Below are positions 27,394-36,040 of a stretch of DNA of 64,000 bases, piece by piece. Source of the stretch: Pelagibacterium lentulum (GTDB lineage: Bacteria; Pseudomonadota; Alphaproteobacteria; Rhizobiales; Devosiaceae); the NCBI RefSeq assembly GCF_003992625.1, contig NZ_RZMW01000043.1, positions 1 to 64,000 on the forward strand. Reading direction: 5' to 3'. Every line of letters begins with the position of its first letter. The stretch's first letter is position 1. A model generated the notes under the pieces. It worked only from the letters and a program-made list of their open reading frames with translations. It did not search any database and was not told the DNA's origin. The position numbers and the translations under genes were made by a program.

Positions 27394-28224
27394 CTAGGAT
27401 CGGAGCGAAATCTGCTGGGGAATGTCAATTGGGGTTGGTCGGCGCTTGATCCGTCGACGGGGTTGGGCGGGCAATGTCGAGGGCCAGCGGAGCAACTCGA
27501 AGCGTCCGTTAAAATCTTCGACAATGGCGGTGCAGCTTTCCACCCAATCCCCACAATTGAGATAGGTGACGCCAAACCGGTCATGGATGATGGCGTGATG
27601 AATATGCCCGCAAACGACACCATCGACACCGGCCTGCCGGGCATCATGGCAAAGGGCCTCCTCGAAGCGGCCAATATAGCTTGCGGCGTTCTTGACGTTG
27701 CGCTTGGCCCAGCCCGAGAGCGACCAGTATGGCAAACCGAGCCGACGACGGCCCCAGTTTATCAGGCCGTTGGCGCGCAACGACGCGTTATAGGCCCAGT
27801 CCCCGATATGAGCGAGCCAGCGCGCATGACGCACGACCACATCGAACTGGTCGCCATGCAGAACCAGATAAGTTTTGCCATCGGCGCCGATATGGATGGC
27901 GCGGTCAATGACTTCGACATCGCCAAGCACGGTGCCGATGTGATCGCGCAAAAACTCATCGTGATTGCCAGGCAGATAGACGATTCGCGTGCCAGCCCTG
28001 CTCTTCTCGATGAGCATTTGCACCAGCGCGTTGTAGCTTTGCGCCCAGTACCAACTCTTGCGCAGACGCCAGCCATCAACGATGTCGCCGACCAGATAGA
28101 TCGTCTCGGCTTCGATCTTTGTGAGGCAATCGATAAGAGCATCGATGCGCATGTCGCGCATACCCAGATGCACGTCGGAGATAAAGAGCGTCCGCACGCG
28201 GCGGTTGGAAGCACAGGGCTGCAT
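27394..28224 (-). CDS. Metallophosphoesterase, LpxH/PlcP-like (copy 1)
   Basis: 276 aa calcineurin-like phosphoesterase with all metal-binding motifs: FISDVHLG, VGDIVDGW, PGNHDEFL, LHGDQFD and CGHIHHA. By similarity it would be called UDP-2,3-diacylglucosamine diphosphatase, but alphaproteobacteria usually use LpxI for that step. Sinorhizobium PlcP, a phospholipid-cleaving phospholipase C, belongs to the same kind of protein. Direct linkage to a GT4 glycosyltransferase favours the PlcP reading. The ATG at 28224 is chosen; a TTG 18 codons upstream is possible. About 50% identical by eye to copy 2 at 29610-30419. Confidence 0.85.
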   Translation of the reverse strand: MQPCASNRRVRTLFISDVHLGMRDMRIDALIDCLTKIEAETIYLVGDIVDGWRLRKSWYWAQSYNALVQMLIEKSRAGTRIVYLPGNHDEFLRDHIGTVLGDVEVIDRAIHIGADGKTYLVLHGDQFDVVVRHARWLAHIGDWAYNASLRANGLINWGRRRLGLPYWSLSGWAKRNVKNAASYIGRFEEALCHDARQAGVDGVVCGHIHHAIIHDRFGVTYLNCGDWVESCTAIVEDFNGRFELLRWPSTLPAQPRRRIKRRPTPIDIPQQISLRS

Positions 28225-28311
28225 GAGCGTGTCCCGTTGTCCATCGACAGCGAGACAGCTTCTGCCTGATTTGCACAAAACTTTCGTGACAGCGAAAGAG
28301 AAGCGACAGAT

Positions 28312-29487
28312 TCAGCGCTTGGTGCGCATGATTATGAGCGAGGCGAAAATCATCGCCGCGCCGACCGCAGCAAGGGCCGCTGCGGCATAAAAACTCTTGA
28401 TGCCAAAGATCGCCACCAGCGGACCAAAGACCAGCAGCGCAATAACGTTGGAGACCTGACGCAAAACGGTAAAGAAGCTCTGCGCCTGCGCGGCAATCGA
28501 TTCTCCGGTCCAGTTGGCGATGAAATTGACAACGCCGAGATAAGCCAGCCCGAAGGTGAACATGTGCATGACCTGCAAAATAGCAAGCTGCCAGACCTCG
28601 CTCGCGACCGCCACACCCGACCAACGCACCACGGCCAGAAGGCACGCAGCCAAAAGCAGGTGGCGCGCGGAGAAGCGTCGTGCGATCCGCGCGAAAAACA
28701 ACATGACGATGACTTCGCCCAACGGTGCAATGCCCCACAACAGCCCGATCGCCTCTTCGGGAATGCCGATGCGCAGCCACAATAGCGCACCGAATGCCAT
28801 CAGAACGAAATGACTGGCCTGCAACAGCGCCGTGCCGATAAGGGGTAGCAAAAACCAGGGACGGAACACCTGCCGCATGGTGGTCGCGGCATCGGCATCC
28901 AGAACCGGGCTGCGGTCGGGGCTGTTGTCCGGCGCTCGAAAGAACGGCAAGGACAGCGAGGCCCCTCCACGCATCAGCGACGCGACGATGAAGAGCGGAA
29001 CGAAAATCGCAATGCCAACCCAGCCAAAAATAAGCCCTGCAAGAGCAGTTGCAATGATATAGCCAACGGTCCCCCAAACGCGGACAAGTGCAAAGTCCGA
29101 TCCACGCCGTCGCGTCATGCGCATTGCCGCCGCATCGATCACAGGTTCAAGCGCGAGAAAGGGAATGGTTGCAAGCGTCCAGAACAACAGAATGCCCCAG
29201 AACTCATCGACAAAACCAAGGCCGAGGGGAACGACTGCGGCAAGGATTGACCCCGCAACAATGACACTGCGCCAGTCCTTGGCCTTGTCGGCAATACGGC
29301 CGACGACGAGATTGAGCACGATCATGGCAAAGATCGGCGCCGCATTGATAATGCCGATCTGCTCTTCGGAAATGCCCTTGGAATCCAGCCAGACGGGCAA
29401 CAGCAGCGAGGCTACGCCTGCGGGCATGAACATGGTCAGATAGTAAAGCCCGGTCCGCGCTTCAGGCGAAGCGAGCCGGGCGGGCAT
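28312..29487 (-). CDS. MFS transporter
   Basis: 391-aa integral membrane protein with about 12 hydrophobic segments and the loop 2-3 motif GRIADKAKDWR. It resembles the PucC/HcaT-like MFS_1 group. Substrate unknown. It lies between the two metallophosphoesterase genes on the same strand, so a lipid- or phosphate-related cargo is possible but unproven. The ATG at 29487 is chosen over a GTG four codons earlier; neither has a strong Shine-Dalgarno sequence. Confidence 0.85.
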   Translation of the reverse strand: MPARLASPEARTGLYYLTMFMPAGVASLLLPVWLDSKGISEEQIGIINAAPIFAMIVLNLVVGRIADKAKDWRSVIVAGSILAAVVPLGLGFVDEFWGILLFWTLATIPFLALEPVIDAAAMRMTRRRGSDFALVRVWGTVGYIIATALAGLIFGWVGIAIFVPLFIVASLMRGGASLSLPFFRAPDNSPDRSPVLDADAATTMRQVFRPWFLLPLIGTALLQASHFVLMAFGALLWLRIGIPEEAIGLLWGIAPLGEVIVMLFFARIARRFSARHLLLAACLLAVVRWSGVAVASEVWQLAILQVMHMFTFGLAYLGVVNFIANWTGESIAAQAQSFFTVLRQVSNVIALLVFGPLVAIFGIKSFYAAAALAAVGAAMIFASLIIMRTKR

Positions 29488-29609
29488 GATCAGGGCCACA
29501 GCGAGGAATCCATAACAGAGGAGTTGAAAGCCTTATAAGAGCGAGGCCAGACTGCGATGAATGACGCGCGCTTGCAAGTTCTAATATGTTACATTTCGGC
29601 GACCAGCGC

Positions 29610-30419
29610 CTAAATGTCAGCCGTTTCATCCTTCCGCCGCCGCCATCTGCGGCGCTTGCGCGGGGCTGAAATATCTTTCCAGCGGATCAGCTCGAACGCG
29701 CCATCATGGGTTTCGATAATGGCGGTGCAGCTTTCCACCCAATCGCCGGAATTGAGATAATGGATGCCGAATTTATGGTGCATGGCGGCCTGATGGATAT
29801 GACCGCAAATAACGCCTTCCACCTTGGAGTTCCGCGCTTCGAGCGCGAGGGCCTCCTCAAAGCGCCCCATGAAGCTGACCGCGTTTTTGACTTTGCGCTT
29901 GGCCCAGGCCGATAGCGACCAATAGGAAAGCCCGAGCCGCCGCCGCACCCAATTGACCACGACATTGATCTTGAGCGCGAAGTTGTAGGCCCAGTCACCG
30001 ATATGGGCGAGCCACTTGGCATTGGCGACGACCACATCGAACTGGTCGCCATGGATAACGAGATAGTCTTTGCCGTCGGCAGTCGTGTGAATGGCGCGGT
30101 CGACAATTTCGACGCCGCCGAAATAGGTACCCAGATAATCGCGCAGGAACTCGTCATGGTTGCCGGCGAGATAAACGAGCTTGGCGCCCCTGTTGGCCTT
30201 GTCGAAAAAGCTCTGGGCAAGCTGATCGTACTCGGGCGGCCAGTACCATTCCTTTTGCAACCGCCAGCCATCGATAAGATCGCCCACGACATAGATCGTA
30301 TCGGCCTCGTAACGCTCCAGGAACTGGATCAGCTCGGTAACGCGAATAGCGCGCATGCCAAGGTGAACATCACTGATAAAGAGCGCCCTCACATTGTGGA
30401 CGGCCCCAGTCTGATCCAT
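29610..30419 (-). CDS. Metallophosphoesterase, LpxH/PlcP-like (copy 2)
   Basis: 269-aa paralogue of copy 1 with the same motifs (FISDVHLG, VGDLIDGW, AGNHDEFL, IHGDQFD, CGHIHQA) and the shared WVESCTAI block near the C-terminus. The tail (APRKRRRWRRRKD) is very basic, which could bind membrane phospholipid. The ATG has GGAA eight bases upstream. Two copies flanking a transporter and next to a glycosyltransferase suggest duplication within a lipid-remodelling locus. Confidence 0.85.
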   Translation of the reverse strand: MDQTGAVHNVRALFISDVHLGMRAIRVTELIQFLERYEADTIYVVGDLIDGWRLQKEWYWPPEYDQLAQSFFDKANRGAKLVYLAGNHDEFLRDYLGTYFGGVEIVDRAIHTTADGKDYLVIHGDQFDVVVANAKWLAHIGDWAYNFALKINVVVNWVRRRLGLSYWSLSAWAKRKVKNAVSFMGRFEEALALEARNSKVEGVICGHIHQAAMHHKFGIHYLNSGDWVESCTAIIETHDGAFELIRWKDISAPRKRRRWRRRKDETADI

Positions 30420-30504
30420 GAACGCGTTCCGTATTGAACCCTGCTGTCCAGACCCACGCCCGCGCGAATCCGGCTTCTGTTCATGGCACTTTAGGGAGTG
30501 CCGG

Positions 30505-31098
30505 TCAAATCAGGAACAGGATAACCGAAGCCACCATCAACCCGGCCAGAATCCAGCCCAGAAGATTTTCCATATCGGTGCGGCGCAAGAAGGCAATGAG
30601 CCCCTGCCCGAATACCATCCAGGTGGTTGCGGAGAACGGCCCAACGGCAATGCATCCGATTGTCAGCGCCGCAAGGGCCAGCATCCGCCCTTCGCCGCCC
30701 GGCACGAAAAGCGCAACGAAACTCACCGCCATGGCCCAGGCCTTTGGATTGACCCATTGGAACAGCGCCGCCTCGTAAAAGCGCATCGGACGTTCCGAAC
30801 CGCTGGCCGCGCCGATCCTGATGCCCAGCATGGTCCATGCCATCCACAGGAAATAGGCGGCGGCGAGATAGCGCATCACGATATTGATCTGCGGATAGGC
30901 AACGAACAACTCGCCAAGCCCGAGCCCCACAACGAACACCATGAGCGGGAATCCGAAAATGATCCCCATGGCATGTGGCACCGTTCGGCCAAGTCCAAAC
31001 TTGGCACTCGAGGTCATCAGCATGAGGTTGTTTGGCCCCGGTGAGAAAAATGCCGAAACTGCCGCCAGAAGAAACGCTGTGACAAGCGCGGTATTCAT
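30505..31098 (-). CDS. LysE-family translocator
   Basis: 197-aa membrane protein with six hydrophobic segments; PGPNNLMLMTSSAKFGLGRT near the N-terminus and FQWVNPKAWAMA in the middle are the family motifs. Likely amino acid or metabolite export. Unlike the LysE-type protein at 12564-13178 it belongs to the subgroup with the PGPNN motif. It is followed by the metallophosphoesterase after 85 bases. Confidence 0.85.
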   Translation of the reverse strand: MNTALVTAFLLAAVSAFFSPGPNNLMLMTSSAKFGLGRTVPHAMGIIFGFPLMVFVVGLGLGELFVAYPQINIVMRYLAAAYFLWMAWTMLGIRIGAASGSERPMRFYEAALFQWVNPKAWAMAVSFVALFVPGGEGRMLALAALTIGCIAVGPFSATTWMVFGQGLIAFLRRTDMENLLGWILAGLMVASVILFLI

Positions 31099-31216
31099 CG
31101 GAAAACATCCATTATATATGTCAGTATTGCTGACCTTTTAGCAGGAAGACATCTGTCTGCCAAGATGTTTGTTATGACAGCGATGGTGGTGTCAGCCACC
31201 CGATTTTCGCATGTAC

Positions 31217-31750
31217 CTACAAGGCCGCAGCAATCTTGCGCACGCAGTTCAGGTTCCGCATCGTACCGGCACCAATACGCCGGCTGCCAAGGGCATTGGC
31301 AAGCGGCGTGCCAGCAACCTTATCGGCAAAATGCATCCAGGGATCGCCATCGACAACGACGAGCTTCTCGGTTCCTGTAACCTTGCTGGCCAAATAGGCC
31401 CGTGCTTGGGCAGTCAGCGGCTCGCGCATGACGCGGACCCCGATCCGCGACGCTTCACTGTCTGGCAGATCGACAAAAGGATTGGCAGCGGCAAGCCTTT
31501 GCCAATCCTTGCCACTGCGTACGATAATGTCGATGCGGCGGCCGAACCGCTCGGCAAAAGCCACCTCCAGCATTGCAGTCAGTTTGGGCGCGCTGCGCGC
31601 GGCACTATCGAAAATCAGGTTGCCTGTCGAAAGCACCGTTCTTGGATTTGCAAGACCCAGCCCCTCGGCAAACTGCCGGAACGGCTCCATTTTCAACCGC
31701 GCGCCGTCATTAAGACTGATCGAGTAAAGCAGCGCGACGAAACGGGTCAT
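31217..31750 (-). CDS. DUF1697 protein
   Basis: 177-aa cytoplasmic protein of the DUF1697 family (TRFVALLYSISLNDGARLKM; VLSTGNLIFDS). DUF1697 usually begins with a ferredoxin-like half starting ALLRGINVGG; the second glycine-rich motif is altered here. Function unknown. Its start overlaps the stop of the glycoside hydrolase gene by four bases, so it is translationally coupled. Confidence 0.8.
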   Translation of the reverse strand: MTRFVALLYSISLNDGARLKMEPFRQFAEGLGLANPRTVLSTGNLIFDSAARSAPKLTAMLEVAFAERFGRRIDIIVRSGKDWQRLAAANPFVDLPDSEASRIGVRVMREPLTAQARAYLASKVTGTEKLVVVDGDPWMHFADKVAGTPLANALGSRRIGAGTMRNLNCVRKIAAAL

Positions 31751-32850
31751 CGGACGGGTGGTAGCTGGCGCTTGAGCCGCGCAATGCGCTCATAACTCTG
31801 CGCGATGCGGGCGGCAAAATTCGGATCGGCGCGACCCTCTTCCACAAGGATCGCGTGAATCTGGTTGCCGAGGTCAGGGTCGAAATCGGCGGTATTGGAG
31901 AACAGCAGAATATCGTTGCCTGCCATCACCGCGCGCACGATGGTTTCGCGCAGGTCGAAATGCGCACGCACGGCACCCATTTGCATATCGTCGCTGATAA
32001 CCACGCCATCAAAGCCCAACTGACCGCGCAAGACGCCCTCGATCCAGTCCGGCGACAAGGAAGCGGGCAATTGCACCGCTCCGTTTCCTGCGTAATCTTC
32101 GTGAAAGATATGCGCGACCATGACCATATCGACCTCGCCCGCAGCCAGCATGAGCCGATAGGGCTCCAGTTCAACGTCCTGCCAGTCGTCGGTTACATCG
32201 ACAAACCCCTCATGGGTATCGCCGGTGCTGGAACCGTGACCGGGAAAATGCTTGAGCGCCGTCAGTACACCTGCCTGCCGATGCGCTTCGACAAAGGCGG
32301 TGCCGAACGCTGCCACGGCCTGGGCCTCTACCCCAAAGGCGCGCTCATATCGCGCGATGATCGGATTGTCGGGATTGATGTTGAGATCGACGACCGGACC
32401 GAAATTGACGTTGAACCCCAAAGCCGCCAGCCGCCTGGCAAGGTCGCCATAGATGGCGAACGCTGTATCCGGATCGGTGCGCCCGATCGCTTCGGCTGAG
32501 GCAATTTCCTCAAAGCCCACTTCCGCAGTCAGCCTGCGAATCTGTCCTCCCTCCTGATCGAGCGCAATCAGCGGCGCAAGCCAGGGCCTTGCCGCACGCA
32601 AGGCGCCATTCATTGCTCGCACATCCGACAGGCTGGAAATGTTGGTCCGCAGGAACATCACGCCACCGATACGGCCCGCTGCCACCTGATCGCGCACAGC
32701 GCGGAAATTAGCATCGGAAGTGGATGCGCCCTGAAACCCCATGAGAATCATCTGACCCGCCATCGTTTCAAGGCTTTGGCTCAAAACGCTCCCGGCATTT
32801 GCAAGCGAAAGGCAGACGGCAACGATGGACGAGGCAATAAGGCGATACAC
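31747..32850 (-). CDS. Exported glycoside hydrolase family 3 (NagZ-like beta-N-acetylhexosaminidase)
   Basis: 367 aa. Family 3 motifs: LIALDQEGGQIRRL, the catalytic loop KHFPGHGSSTGDTHEGF and the nucleophile SDDMQMGAV. NagZ cleaves GlcNAc-anhydroMurNAc during cell-wall recycling and is normally cytoplasmic. This protein begins with a signal-like segment (YRLIASSIVAVCLSLANA then GSVLSQ), so it is probably periplasmic. The GTG at 32850 is chosen because GGAG lies eight bases upstream and it places the hydrophobic stretch at the N-terminus. It overlaps the DUF1697 gene. Confidence 0.85.
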   Translation of the reverse strand: MYRLIASSIVAVCLSLANAGSVLSQSLETMAGQMILMGFQGASTSDANFRAVRDQVAAGRIGGVMFLRTNISSLSDVRAMNGALRAARPWLAPLIALDQEGGQIRRLTAEVGFEEIASAEAIGRTDPDTAFAIYGDLARRLAALGFNVNFGPVVDLNINPDNPIIARYERAFGVEAQAVAAFGTAFVEAHRQAGVLTALKHFPGHGSSTGDTHEGFVDVTDDWQDVELEPYRLMLAAGEVDMVMVAHIFHEDYAGNGAVQLPASLSPDWIEGVLRGQLGFDGVVISDDMQMGAVRAHFDLRETIVRAVMAGNDILLFSNTADFDPDLGNQIHAILVEEGRADPNFAARIAQSYERIARLKRQLPPVR

Positions 32851-32946
32851 TGAGAGCTCCGGCGAAACAGTATTTCGGATCAGGCGCAGTTTTGCACAAT
32901 TCCCGCGCACTGGTGCCCTCTACCTGTCACCGCAATGGGACTTTTT

Positions 32947-35715
32947 TCAGCCCATTGCCTCCATCGGCATTTTGTCGGCTTCATCCTCATTGAGCTTAGC
33001 CACAAGATCGACTGCCGGACACGGCCTGCCGAAGTAGTACCCCTGCCCTATTCGACAGCCCAAAAGGCGCAGGAGCCACGCCTGATCGACGGTTTCTATG
33101 CCCTCAGCAATCACCGATTTGTCCAGTGAATCCGCCAGCATCAGCACGGCCCGGATGATCGCTGTGGAAGCGGCGTTGTCCGGCAAACCGCTTACAAAGC
33201 TCTGGTCGATCTTGATCTTGTCGATCGGAAGGCGTCCCAAATAGCTGAGCGAGGAATAGCCTGTCCCGAAATCGTCGAGCGCAACGCCGATGCCACACGC
33301 GCGCAACTCTTCAAGCTTGGCGGTAAACTGGGACGTTTCGGTAATAAGCAGGCTTTCTGTGATCTCGACCACAAGCCGCTCTGCCGGCAATCCGGATTCT
33401 TCCAGCGCCTCACGCACATCGGCAACGATGTCGCCATGCTCAAATTGCAGCGGAGATACGTTGACCGATAGCTGAACCGGCTTGGGCCAACCCCCAACCT
33501 CCATGCAGGCCCGGCGCAGCACCCAGCGGCCCAGTTCGATAATGAGCCCGGTTTCTTCTGCCGTGGGAATGAACTGGCCCGGTGGAATATTGCCCATTTC
33601 CGGGTGGCTCCAGCGGATCAGCGCCTCGACCCCTATGACCTCGCCGCTATCAAGCGCGACCTGCGGCTGGTAATGGACCGAGAACTCATCGCTATCCAGC
33701 GCGCGGCGCAGGGCAACTTCCATCTCCTGCTTGGATTTGATCCGCTGGTTCATCTCCTCATCGAAGACCGCGATGGCATTGCCAGGCAGATCGCTGGCGC
33801 GCGAAAGCGCCATCGTAGCGTGCGCGACGAGCGTTTCGGGGTCAAAGAGCGACAACCCGGTATCGGTCATCCCCAGATTTGCGCCGACGATCGCATGGTG
33901 CCCATCGAGATCGTAAGGTGCAGTAATGGTAGCCAGTACCTTTTCGGCAAACGCCTGGGCATCATTATCGTCCAGCCGCCCCGGCACGAGAATGCCGAAA
34001 CTATTGGTTTCAAGCCGACCGATGCAGATTACATCAAGGCTCGTCAGCCGCTTGACCGCCTGCCGCAAAAGCATATCGCCAAAATCATGCCCGAGCGTGT
34101 CGTTGACAGTCTTGAGCCGGGTCAGGCCGACAATCATCACCCGAAGGCCGGTCGCGCGTGCATCGGGCGTAGGCAGATTCGACTCGACAATCTTGAGGAA
34201 GCGAGGACGCGACACGGCGCCGGTCAGCGTGTCATGTTCGGCAAGAAAGACAAGCCGCCTTTCGACCTGCCTGCGCTCGGTGACATCGCGGAATGTGAGG
34301 CAGGCAACCCGCCCTGCACTTTCCGGGCTGACTTCGCCATCCTCAAGGCTGGAAAGCGTCACCACATATTCGATAATGCGTTCACTGCCATCCCCGCCGG
34401 TGATTGTGGTGCCGGTTGTGGTATCCACCACCACGCCGTCATCCAGGGCCGCTGCAAGCACGTCCTGAAAGGCCTGGGGCAACACATCGTGCATCAATCG
34501 GCCGCGCAAATCTGTACCGACGATGTCTTCGGCAAGTCGGCTGGCCGCGCGGATGATCTGGCTTTTGTCGACAACGACCACACCATCGAAATTGTCAGCA
34601 ACGACCCGCGCGAGAATACCGCGCATGGAGTCCCGCTCCAGCGAGGTGGCCGACAGCGACCGCGCCTTGAGGTCGAGTTCGTGCAAGAAGGCAGCGAACA
34701 CAAAGCCGAGTTGGGCCAGATGTACCCCGGCAGTGTTGAGCAGCAAACCGGAATGCAAATGCAGGGCCAGCGCAAGAGTTTCCAGCAACAGCGAATAGGC
34801 CATGGCGCCCAGAACGGCAGAGCGGAGCGCGAGGCGTCGCCGCAATACCCAGAACGTCAGCGCCACGCCCATCACCATCAGGATCGTCGGCCAATGACCC
34901 GCGTCAACCAGATTGCGCTGCTGCAGGAGCGTTTCGACCGCGAGCAGTTGCACGCTGACGATATCGATAAGTCCATAGCGCGGAGCCAGGGCCATGTCGC
35001 CGGGCGCATGCTGGTCCACGCCGATAATGATCTGCTTGCCGGCAATCATGGCGGGTGCGACATCCCCCGACAGCAGGTCTTCAAGGCCAATGCGAGGCAC
35101 TGTATCGAGGTCAATGCCGTAATCGATCAGAAATGCCGACCCGCGCGCCGCGCCTTGAGGAACAAGCGCCGTCGCCATCGTTTCCAGAACCCAACCATCA
35201 TAGACGACCGCCGCGCGATAACGCCGTAGCTTGCCATCGGCATCAGGGAAATTGTCAGCAAAGACAGGGGGCGTTACAGTTATGAAGCGCTCGTGGGGTT
35301 GCAGCAGGCCCTTGAGGACATAGGTGCCGCCCTCCTGCGTGCCGCCAAGTTGGTAGGCGGTGGTGAGGACCTTGCCGCCCGCCGAACGCAGCGCTTCGCC
35401 AAGGGCAAGATCGTCCATCAGGCCGAGCATACTGCTCAGGTTGACCGCGAGCACCACCTTACTGGCGCCGAGATCCAAAAGCACGTCGATCGCTTCGGCA
35501 TAGTCGCTGCGGGCCCTGGAATTGGCGACAAGATTGGATGCGCTGAGCGCATTTGCCTGCACGAAAACCAAATCGCCGCTCGCGGCCCGCTGCGCCTGCT
35601 CGAAGCGCAGATCGCGCAGCGCATCGTCAACAGGTGTCAGCCAACCGGCGAGGAGCCCGATCACGACGATCAGACTGACTGTTCCTGTTATGAACAGGTG
35701 TCGAAAATGCGTCAC
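32947..35715 (-). CDS. CHASE2-PAS-GGDEF-EAL cyclic-di-GMP phosphodiesterase
   Basis: 922 aa. An N-terminal membrane anchor (about 8-25) precedes a periplasmic CHASE2 sensor (about 30-285), three membrane helices (about 295-360), a PAS domain (about 370-490), GGDEF (about 500-650) and EAL (about 665-910). The GGDEF active-site loop is GRLETNSFGIL instead of GGDEF, so cyclase activity is probably lost and the domain may be regulatory. The EAL site is complete: VEALIRW, VNVSP, VEITES, LDDFGTGYSS, KIDQSFV, AEGIE. Expected output is lowering of cyclic-di-GMP, relevant to motility. It has no operon partner. Confidence 0.92.
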   Translation of the reverse strand: MTHFRHLFITGTVSLIVVIGLLAGWLTPVDDALRDLRFEQAQRAASGDLVFVQANALSASNLVANSRARSDYAEAIDVLLDLGASKVVLAVNLSSMLGLMDDLALGEALRSAGGKVLTTAYQLGGTQEGGTYVLKGLLQPHERFITVTPPVFADNFPDADGKLRRYRAAVVYDGWVLETMATALVPQGAARGSAFLIDYGIDLDTVPRIGLEDLLSGDVAPAMIAGKQIIIGVDQHAPGDMALAPRYGLIDIVSVQLLAVETLLQQRNLVDAGHWPTILMVMGVALTFWVLRRRLALRSAVLGAMAYSLLLETLALALHLHSGLLLNTAGVHLAQLGFVFAAFLHELDLKARSLSATSLERDSMRGILARVVADNFDGVVVVDKSQIIRAASRLAEDIVGTDLRGRLMHDVLPQAFQDVLAAALDDGVVVDTTTGTTITGGDGSERIIEYVVTLSSLEDGEVSPESAGRVACLTFRDVTERRQVERRLVFLAEHDTLTGAVSRPRFLKIVESNLPTPDARATGLRVMIVGLTRLKTVNDTLGHDFGDMLLRQAVKRLTSLDVICIGRLETNSFGILVPGRLDDNDAQAFAEKVLATITAPYDLDGHHAIVGANLGMTDTGLSLFDPETLVAHATMALSRASDLPGNAIAVFDEEMNQRIKSKQEMEVALRRALDSDEFSVHYQPQVALDSGEVIGVEALIRWSHPEMGNIPPGQFIPTAEETGLIIELGRWVLRRACMEVGGWPKPVQLSVNVSPLQFEHGDIVADVREALEESGLPAERLVVEITESLLITETSQFTAKLEELRACGIGVALDDFGTGYSSLSYLGRLPIDKIKIDQSFVSGLPDNAASTAIIRAVLMLADSLDKSVIAEGIETVDQAWLLRLLGCRIGQGYYFGRPCPAVDLVAKLNEDEADKMPMEAMG

Positions 35716-36001
35716 CGGTTCCTATGCCCCCTGCACACAACATGCCGGACATTTGTCTCAACGCCCGTTCTGATGCCGCATTATGGAAACACCTTGTCCC
35801 AGAACAAGAATAACCACTTACATTCACCGCACTCAGACAAGCGAGACAAACGTCCTTTGCCCAAGCTGCAGCCTAATGAGTCAATACCTGCTAAAATGTT
35901 GATTTACGGCAAGAGCGCCGCAAGCAATTGTCTGGAGACGGGTTTTCCCAACGGGATTAGCAACGCCAGACCGGAATTAATCCATTTCGAAACAATACCT
36001 T
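35716..36001. other. Intergenic region without recognisable gene
   Basis: Between the cyclic-di-GMP phosphodiesterase start and the acs terminator. Moderately AT-rich; ORFs here are short and not coding-like. It should contain the phosphodiesterase promoter, but no motif stands out. Confidence 0.5.
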
Positions 36002-36030
36002 AAAGGGCAGGAAGTCACCTCCTGCCCTTT
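36002..36030 (-). terminator. Terminator after acs
   Basis: Perfect 11-bp stem AAAGGGCAGGA and TCCTGCCCTTT with a seven-base loop, ten bases beyond the acs stop on the minus strand. Confidence 0.75.
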
Positions 36031-36040
36031 GTCGGTGCCA

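Noticed and set aside
28286-28292. CTGTCAC, a Pho-box-like half-site upstream of metallophosphoesterase copy 1
   Set aside because: No second half-site at the 11-base spacing PhoB needs; phosphate control remains unproven.
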